From the NCBI GenBank assembly GCA_038849025.1, contig JAWCNE010000034.1:1-17709 (forward strand): 17,709 bases of DNA. Reading direction: 5' to 3'. The stretch comes from WUQU01 sp038849025. Its GTDB lineage: Archaea > Thermoproteota > Bathyarchaeia > Bathyarchaeales > Bathycorpusculaceae. Below the pieces are notes generated by a model that was not told the DNA's origin, ran no database searches, and saw nothing but the letters and a program-made list of their open reading frames with translations. Position 1 is the first letter of the stretch. Each line of letters begins with the position of its first letter. This document shows positions 14,939 to 17,709 of this stretch, one piece after another. The position numbers were made by a program, and so were the translations under genes.

Positions 14939-15724
14939 CTAGATGGGTATTGGTCGATGGGTGTACACTCTATAGCTAATAATGATCAGCGCTACTATTA
15001 GGGTGCATGGGATTATTATGCGTACGGCAGTTGCATTTACGCTGTGAACATTTATTTGCGTTGGGTCTTGTGTTAGAAAAACTGCGGAGAACGCAAATAT
15101 AGCAATTGTTAATGCACTTATGATATCTACTATGGTATCTTTTCGTTGAGCCACGTCAGCCATCTGTTTTGGAAGTGTTTTTTTGAATATGAGCGCTGTT
15201 ATAATCAACATTATGAAAATCGCCATATAAGCCCCAAAATTTATTTGTGGGGCCTGGGACACATTTAGTTGAATGCTTATACGATAAAGTAATCCCACAA
15301 GGATAAGTGTTAGAAGTAGGGCTATTTTTTGTGCTCGTGAAAGTAGTTTGTGATTCCAGTCCCGCGGAAAAAAGCGTGTTGCAAAGTAGAAAGTTAGGAC
15401 ACCTTGAATCATACCCCACCAGAAAAAGTTAACAAAGAAAAACGCTGCCCAGTTTATGCCTAATATTTGTGGTTCCACAAACTGGGTTGCAGGCACAAAG
15501 AGCGTAAAAGCCGTTCCAAAGAAGAAACCTGCGATGACAAGGTGGTAGTCTTTTAGGCGATATTTTGCAATCAAGTCTTCTAGCACGGCGAAGTAAGGGA
15601 AATATACCAAAAATAGAAATAGTGGCAAGGCTGGCCGGACAATTAAGTTATTAATGCCACGCATGGAATATTCAAATAGCAAGTTGAAGCCTACAGCTGC
15701 AAACACTATCTTCCAACGGTTCAA
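14939..15724 (-). CDS. Hypothetical polytopic membrane protein
   Basis: 261 residues with about eight hydrophobic segments, roughly 5-20, 32-50, 61-80, 90-117, 132-149, 163-181, 199-216 and 232-251. I do not recognise the family and see no catalytic or nucleotide-binding motif. A cluster of aromatic residues near 95-118 (Asn-Phe-Phe-Trp-Trp-Gly-Met-Ile-Gln-Gly) is a possible family signature. The longest start is TTG 15724 with a GGTG element about nine bases upstream. A CTTATAAAATA box at 15769-15779 on the minus strand fits a promoter with a leader of about 25 bases. It stands alone between the regulator gene (convergent with it) and a pseudogene. Confidence 0.6.
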   Translation of the reverse strand: MNRWKIVFAAVGFNLLFEYSMRGINNLIVRPALPLFLFLVYFPYFAVLEDLIAKYRLKDYHLVIAGFFFGTAFTLFVPATQFVEPQILGINWAAFFFVNFFWWGMIQGVLTFYFATRFFPRDWNHKLLSRAQKIALLLTLILVGLLYRISIQLNVSQAPQINFGAYMAIFIMLIITALIFKKTLPKQMADVAQRKDTIVDIISALTIAIFAFSAVFLTQDPTQINVHSVNATAVRIIIPCTLIVALIIISYRVYTHRPIPI

Positions 15725-16026
15725 TGCGACTGCACCATCTCTATTTAAATTTAGATTTCTATAGGCCTATTTTATAAGTAAATGTAAGTTGAGGGTTTGT
15801 ATTTACACTACTAAGTCTGGAAGAAAGTTGCTATAAAATAAAGATGAGTAAACCCAGAAAGAGGTAATCTGTTACACTTCTCCCTAGAAGAAACCCTGTA
15901 AGCAGATAACAAAATGATCGTGGCAAGATAACTCGCTTTAAGGTTAGGTTGACAAAGTCAAACGAAATTTCGCTGAAGTATTGGTAATAGAAAAGGACAT
16001 GCAATAAAAGAAGTGGAAGAATAAAC
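15725..16026. other. Intergenic stretch without a recognisable gene
   Basis: It contains the promoter of the membrane-protein gene at its left end (TATA-like box at 15769-15779, minus strand). I find no reading frame of convincing composition, no RNA gene and no clear repeat in the rest. Confidence 0.5.
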
Positions 16027-16504
16027 CTATTTTCTTAACGTAACATCCATTGTCGAAATTACCTGTCCATCAAAAGAGTCCACTTCATATATGGACCATT
16101 CTTTTGGGCTGTTAAATTTAATGGTTATTTCTTCTTTGTACTTCTTGCCTTCTTGCAATCCTTCGTACGCGACCTGAGAGTTTTATCATCAGACCACCTT
16201 CCTTTATGGTCATGTGTGGCTGCTGTGTTTGTGAGAGAAAAGATGTGCACTAATTTTTCGCTTGGATCGAAGCCTATAATGTCAACTTCTTCATAGGTGC
16301 CCATTCCTTCTATTTCCATAAGACCAATGTTTAAAGCGCCCCAGCCAGCAGCAGCTGAACTAATTTTCCATGTTCCTTTTACCTTCAAGGGTTTACCCTC
16401 AAAAGATAATGTTCCTTTTACTTTCCAGTTTCCGACAAAAACTTGCAGTTTTTAGCCTCATCAGGTAATGGAAAAAGTTCGCTTAGGGTTAGACTCTTTT
16501 CCAT
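16027..16504 (-). pseudogene. DUF1579-like small protein, frame broken twice
   Basis: One protein of about 158 residues is restored by two frame changes. ATG 16504 opens a frame of some 20 residues (Met-Glu-Lys-Ser-Leu-Thr-Leu...) and breaks in the T5 run near 16437-16441. The next segment has Phe-Val-Gly-Asn-Trp-Lys-Val-Lys-Gly, Gly-Trp-Gly-Ala-Leu and Gly-Phe-Asp-Pro-Ser-Glu-Lys, and ends in Asp-Lys-Thr-Leu. A second break near 16171 leads to Val-Ala-Tyr-Glu-Gly...Ile-Thr-Ile-Lys-Phe and a TAG at 16027-16029. The Gly-Asn-Trp start, the Gly-Phe-Asp-Pro motif and the antiparallel strand pattern resemble DUF1579 lipocalin-like proteins of unknown function. Sequencing error is possible because one break sits in a homopolymer. 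Confidence 0.65.
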
Positions 16505-16572
16505 ATTTTCACGCTCACTATTTTGAAAAAATTTGGTGCCCTATAATTAACTTTTCGATTAGGTTCAATAAA

Positions 16573-16632
16573 GTACGGGGGAAGGGATTTGAACCTCTCA
16601 AATCAAGTGATTGAAAGCCTGAACTTTCTTTT
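16573..16632 (-). repeat. Degenerate tRNA-Leu-like 3' half (tRNA remnant)
   Basis: The segment 16573-16596 matches the tRNA-Leu 3' end at 17671-17694 in 20 of 24 positions in the same orientation, including the T-loop. The minus strand then shows a small hairpin (AATCA/TGATT) where a class II variable arm should be. Next is a GAAAG/CTTTC stem closing a six-base loop that contains CAG, resembling a damaged Leu anticodon arm. No D-arm or 5' acceptor strand can be found, and the T-stem has a mismatch. It is not a working tRNA. Confidence 0.55.
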
Positions 16633-16680
16633 AACGCTGATTAAATGAACAAAATTTTCATAACATCATAAAGCCCTGAT

Positions 16681-16710
16681 AAAAAAACGCCCCCTTAGAA
16701 GTGTGGGGGG
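16681..16710 (-). terminator. Hairpin plus T7 downstream of the PIN cassette
   Basis: On the minus strand a five-pair GC stem (16705-16709 with 16690-16694, ten-base loop) is followed after two bases by seven T residues (16681-16687). It lies about 55 bp beyond the stop of the 54-aa gene, in the right place to end that transcript. In archaea the T run is probably the active part. Confidence 0.45.
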
Positions 16711-16718
16711 TGGGATTT
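16699..16718 (-). repeat. Copy of the tRNA-Leu 3' end (candidate attachment site)
   Basis: These 20 bases match 17669-17688, the 3' acceptor and T-arm end of the tRNA-Leu gene, at 19 positions (one C/T change in the acceptor strand), in the same orientation and about 970 bp apart. The match stops inside the T-loop. This is the form of a duplicated tRNA end left by site-specific integration. No integrase gene is present between the copies. Confidence 0.6.
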
Positions 16719-16724
16719 ACGCAC

Positions 16725-16742
16725 AAATTTACCAGTAAATTT
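16725..16742. repeat. Palindrome AAATTTAC-CA-GTAAATTT, left copy
   Basis: Perfect eight-base arms around two bases. Its core TTTACC(A/G)GTAAATTT (16728-16742) recurs at 17573-17587 with a single change. The two copies lie outside the PIN and 54-aa genes on either side. Confidence 0.7.
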
Positions 16743-16763
16743 TGCTTTTTGATATGGAACAGT

Positions 16764-16928
16764 TCAAGCTTGGGCTTTAACTTTGCTTGTTATTTGCTCT
16801 ATTCTTTTCAAGCTTTCAACTATGTTGTGGGCTTCTTTGAGCACTGTTTCTTGGTCTTTTATGCTTAAGCCTTTCAATATTTGGTCTACATCTTCATGTA
16901 TTTGTTTGGCTATTTCAGTGCTGCTCAT
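16764..16928 (-). CDS. Small helical protein, candidate partner/antitoxin of the PIN protein
   Basis: A 54-residue reading frame, Met-Ser-Ser-Thr-Glu-Ile-Ala-Lys-Gln... to ...Lys-Val-Lys-Ala-Gln-Ala. Composition is rich in Glu, Lys, Ile and Leu with heptad-like spacing, predicting one or two amphipathic helices and no membrane segment. Its ATG overlaps the TGA of the PIN gene (ATGA at 16925-16928), a strong sign that it is real and translated with that gene. I know no family for it. By position it may be the antitoxin of a reversed-order PIN toxin-antitoxin pair, although it lacks a visible DNA-binding fold such as AbrB or ribbon-helix-helix. It is followed by a hairpin and T-run. Confidence 0.65.
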   Translation of the reverse strand: MSSTEIAKQIHEDVDQILKGLSIKDQETVLKEAHNIVESLKRIEQITSKVKAQA

Positions 16929-17404
16929 TTTAACCACTCTAAAATCATATTGGGCGTGCCCACTTTTATAGTTTTTAGGTTTTTCTTTTTGTTAACTTTG
17001 TTTATGATTTTCTCGTAGCGTGGGTTAAAGTCGTCTTTGTTCCATGAAGCAAGGTAATCTGCGTTCAAAAGGGTTGCTCCAGCATAGTGTAGTAAGTCAC
17101 CAATCGTTAGGGATGTCCCCTCTAAATACTTGTTAACTAACAAAAGAAGGGTTCTCGAATGTGGACTCAGAAGCTTGATGCCGTAGACTTCTATGACTTC
17201 CAATACTCTAAGCGCGTCAGTAACTCTTAACGGTCTCTTAGCGACACCTATGGCTAAATCCATTTCGACAGCTTGTTTACATGATACCAACTCAAAGCCG
17301 AAGCGCTTTACAATATCTAAAAACTCCCTTGTTTGGTTATGAAATAGGTCAAACGGGTTAGCTAGGGCTATTAAAACGGAAAGCTCCAAATAAACTCGAA
17401 CCAA
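16925..17404 (-). CDS. PIN-domain protein, VapC-like putative ribonuclease
   Basis: 159 residues with the PIN fold pattern: strand Val-Tyr-Leu-Glu-Leu-Ser-Val-Leu-Ile-Ala-Leu at 4-14, Glu47 after a second strand-helix unit, Asp103 in Ile-Gly-Asp-Leu-Leu-His-Tyr-Ala, and Leu-Ala-Ser-Trp-Asn-Lys-Asp-Asp-Phe (118-126) near the end. PIN toxins cleave RNA with a cluster of acidic residues that bind Mg or Mn. The first of these is usually Asp in Leu-Asp-(Thr/Ser)-(Ser/Asn), but here it is Glu7. The other acidic positions are kept. The start is TTG 17404; no better one is in frame. It overlaps the 54-aa gene by four bases. It could also be an rRNA- or tRNA-processing PIN protein rather than a toxin. 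Confidence 0.78.
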   Translation of the reverse strand: MVRVYLELSVLIALANPFDLFHNQTREFLDIVKRFGFELVSCKQAVEMDLAIGVAKRPLRVTDALRVLEVIEVYGIKLLSPHSRTLLLLVNKYLEGTSLTIGDLLHYAGATLLNADYLASWNKDDFNPRYEKIINKVNKKKNLKTIKVGTPNMILEWLK

Positions 17405-17671
17405 ACTGGATACATCCGATCTTGATCACTGCGTTTCTATTTTATGTTTCTAGCTTTTATATCTTAAGCAGACTAGGATTGTTAAGTTAACTTAAGTTTA
17501 TGGGCAAAAATGACTGTAATCATAACATGATAGAAAATGCATTTCTATGCAATTTACTATTCCTATAAAACTTTTACCGGTAAATTTGTGTTGAAATTTC
17601 AGCCCCCGCCAACAACTCCTTAAATCCGGCTTATTTCGCTAAAATACGCTTGCATCAGGCTCTATTTCAAG
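17405..17671. promoter_or_regulatory. Palindrome-rich control region upstream of the PIN gene
   Basis: A minus-strand TATA box, GATATAAAAGC (17453-17463), predicts a transcript start about 25 bases before the PIN TTG. Upstream of it are three palindromes: TTAAGTTAACTTAA (17482-17495, perfect), ATAGAAA/TTTCTAT around five bases (17530-17548), and TTTACCGGTAAA (17573-17584, perfect). Palindromes beside the promoter are typical of autoregulated toxin-antitoxin loci, but no bound protein is known. No coding frame is seen here. Confidence 0.5.
17573..17587. repeat. Palindromic 15-mer TTTACCGGTAAATTT, right copy
   Basis: It matches 16728-16742 in 14 of 15 bases and in the same orientation of its AAATTT tail. 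The central 12 bases form a perfect palindrome. Together the copies bracket the PIN cassette at a distance of 845 bp. Confidence 0.7.
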
Positions 17672-17709
17672 TGCGGGGGGTGGGATTTGAACCCACGAAC
17701 CCCTACGGG
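17672..17709 (-). tRNA. tRNA-Leu, 3' part, cut by the window end
   Basis: On the minus strand the visible part reads a class II variable arm (CCCGTAGGGG with TTCG), then the T-arm GTGGG-TTCAAAT-CCCAC, then the acceptor 3' strand CCCCCGC (17673-17679) and discriminator A at 17672. CCA is not encoded. A GCGGGGG acceptor, A73 and a long variable arm fit archaeal tRNA-Leu better than tRNA-Ser, which has G73. The anticodon and 5' half lie beyond the window, so the isoacceptor is unknown. Confidence 0.85.

Noticed and set aside
16681..17709. CRISPR array or tandem repeats from the recurring G-rich segments
   Set aside because: Copies are only three, irregularly spaced and explained by tRNA 3' ends; there are no regular spacers or cas genes.

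Overview
This window is archaeal. It carries eS1 and uS15, three KEOPS subunits, a TFE-beta-like transcription factor, AT-rich TATA-like boxes close to start codons, and many TTG and GTG starts. Gene content and the style of the decayed secreted protein suggest a Bathyarchaeia-like member of the TACK group. That placement is an inference; no marker comparison could be run.

Layout. (1) 15-2335, minus strand: an apparent operon of TFE-beta, the rRNA 2'-O-methyltransferase RlmE, a DUF4152 protein and a SpoIIM-like membrane protein. (2) 2429-8528, plus strand, divergent from it: kae1-bud32 (ATGA overlap), an ITP/XTP pyrophosphatase (RdgB/HAM1), rps15, a RecJ-like DHH nuclease, the KEOPS subunit pcc1 and serS. 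This is an information-processing neighbourhood that in many archaea runs on into rps3ae (eS1). (3) 8576-9961, minus strand: a badly broken gene for a secreted or anchored protein, sitting between serS and eS1. (4) 10101-13115, plus strand: eS1, a 2,4-diaminopentanoate-dehydrogenase-like oxidoreductase, MoaE, and a DUF47/PhoU-like protein. (5) 13117-14051, minus strand: a cobalt/nickel transport pair, cbiM plus a PDGLE protein, with no ATPase nearby. A winged-helix regulator with two membrane helices is divergent from it. (6) 14939-17709: an accessory, decaying stretch. It holds an orphan membrane protein, a DUF1579-like pseudogene with two frame breaks, two tRNA-3'-end-like remnants, a PIN-domain gene with a previously uncounted 54-aa partner, and the 3' part of a tRNA-Leu cut by the window edge.

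The core genes serve tRNA t6A modification, tRNA charging, ribosome assembly, nucleotide-pool cleaning and DNA maintenance. The most unusual part is the right end. A toxin-antitoxin-like PIN cassette lies between a tRNA-Leu gene and a near-perfect copy of that tRNA's 3' end about 970 bp away, with a second, more diverged tRNA-like remnant just beyond. A shared palindromic 15-mer also flanks the cassette. This looks like the footprint of tRNA-targeted integration.
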